DNA from: Ideonella_A intermedia_A
GTDB taxonomy: Bacteria; Pseudomonadota; Gammaproteobacteria; Burkholderiales; Burkholderiaceae_C
Direction: 5' to 3'
DNA: 64,000 nucleotides
Assembly: GCA_943370175.1 (NCBI GenBank)
Contig: CALRPU020000002.1
Location: 124,001-188,000, forward strand
This document shows, piece after piece, positions 63,795-64,000 of the stretch (position 1 is the first letter of the stretch; every line of letters begins with the position of its first letter). The notes beneath the pieces are model-generated. The model had not been told where the DNA came from. It saw nothing but the letters and a program-made list of their open reading frames with translations, and searched no databases. The position numbers and the translations under genes were made by a program.

Positions 63795-63838
63795 TAACAT
63801 CCAATTGCATCCTAATTGGGGGGTGAGAAGGGGGGTTT

Positions 63839-64000
63839 ATGGCAAGAGTGGCCAAGGAGCTGTCCGCGCTTACCGTGGCCAAGCTGTCGAGGCCCGGGCG
63901 TCACGCTGTCGGCGTGGTGCCTGGCCTGTGCCTTCAGGTGCCCGAGCCGGAGGAGGGCGCCGCAATCCAGCGCAAGGCGAAGACTTGGATTCTCAGGATC
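63839..64000 (+). CDS. Phage-type tyrosine integrase, N-terminal part
   Basis: The window ends inside this frame after 54 codons. From the ATG at 63839 the residues KELSALTVAKLSRPGRHAVG and VPGLCLQV match the N-terminal arm-binding (DUF4102-type) domain of P4-like integrases, which typically shows a LT...V..L..PG..HDG.GLYL pattern before SWI-R. The last residues, AKTWILRI, fit that W-x-x-R position. The gene runs off the right edge. It lies close to the tRNA-like fragment and a set of direct repeats. Shine-Dalgarno-like GAAGGGGGG precedes the ATG. Confidence 0.82.
   Translation, partial: MARVAKELSALTVAKLSRPGRHAVGVVPGLCLQVPEPEEGAAIQRKAKTWILRI

Larger units (their letters stand above)
63489..63838. 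other. Junction region before integrase gene
   Basis: No gene is seen in these 350 bases. The left half is GC-rich and contains the tandem GCATGCGGGC/GCATGCGGGA at 63611-63630. After 63690 the sequence turns AT-richer. It holds a terminator-like hairpin, a short tRNA-Ser-like 3' end, and several repeats (see separate entries) that together look like the attachment and control region of an integrase. Confidence 0.5.

Overview
The window reads as chromosomal DNA of a GC-rich betaproteobacterium of the order Burkholderiales (Comamonadaceae or the Rubrivivax/Leptothrix/Ideonella group). The grounds are the gene families and their order: an enolase/ftsB/kdsA/pyrG block, Burkholderia-type porin, a paaGIKABCDE operon with a downstream TetR gene, nirB-nirD-nasA, TRAP transporters, and frequent GTG and TTG starts. 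Nearly all of it is dense core or metabolic sequence. Only the last ~350 bases look foreign: AT-richer, and ending in the start of a phage-type integrase gene. The assignment is inferred from family recognition without a database search.

Layout. 1-4300: moxR, DUF58 and tgpA genes (minus; tgpA runs off the left edge) divergent from a class II histone-deacetylase-like gene. 4465-6401: MscS channel and MarC membrane protein, then a terminator. 6447-9200: porin, plus a polar/basic amino-acid ABC permease and binding lipoprotein without an ATPase. 9330-11894: ferritin-like DUF455 protein, gamma carbonic anhydrase, Hsp33. 11963-13310: NAD salvage pair (PnuC and a NadR-like kinase). 13318-17845: ftsB, eno, DUF1330, kdsA, pyrG. 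17889-22212: mutS, an Anbu-type proteasome-like protease and an alpha/beta hydrolase in one tightly packed operon. 22415-29833: chemoreceptor, suhB, trmJ, cysE, mogA, yjgA, pmbA. 29933-33584: TRAP transporter in two convergent pieces. 33687-36329: BLH phosphatase, yqeY, rpsU with a near-consensus promoter, and a YhiN-type flavoprotein.

36385-44908 (minus) is one phenylacetyl-CoA degradation operon: paaG, paaI, paaK, paaA-B-C-D-E, a TetR regulator and a lone periplasmic binding protein. PaaK activates phenylacetate, PaaABCDE epoxidises the ring, PaaG isomerises the epoxide and PaaI rescues CoA. A large perfect inverted repeat enclosing a PaaR-like palindrome lies before paaG. 45042-48674: a Pmp3-like peptide, cupin, isochorismatase-like hydrolase and TetR regulator, divergent from a 4-hydroxyphenylacetate hydroxylase/4-hydroxybutyryl-CoA dehydratase-family protein that appears to lack iron-sulfur ligands. 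Palindromic operators sit between the last two. 48681-55353: YbiB and the nirB-nirD-nasA nitrate assimilation operon.

55651-62728: two hypothetical genes, then a three-gene minus operon: a Pls/PosA-type single-module NRPS-like protein, its probable 4'-phosphopantetheinyl transferase and a GGDEF diguanylate cyclase, with overlaps of 4 and 29 bases. This is the best candidate for an undescribed system. 63153-64000: a small membrane protein, a fragment resembling a tRNA-Ser 3' end with its terminator, then an integrase start. This probably marks the edge of an integrative element that continues to the right.
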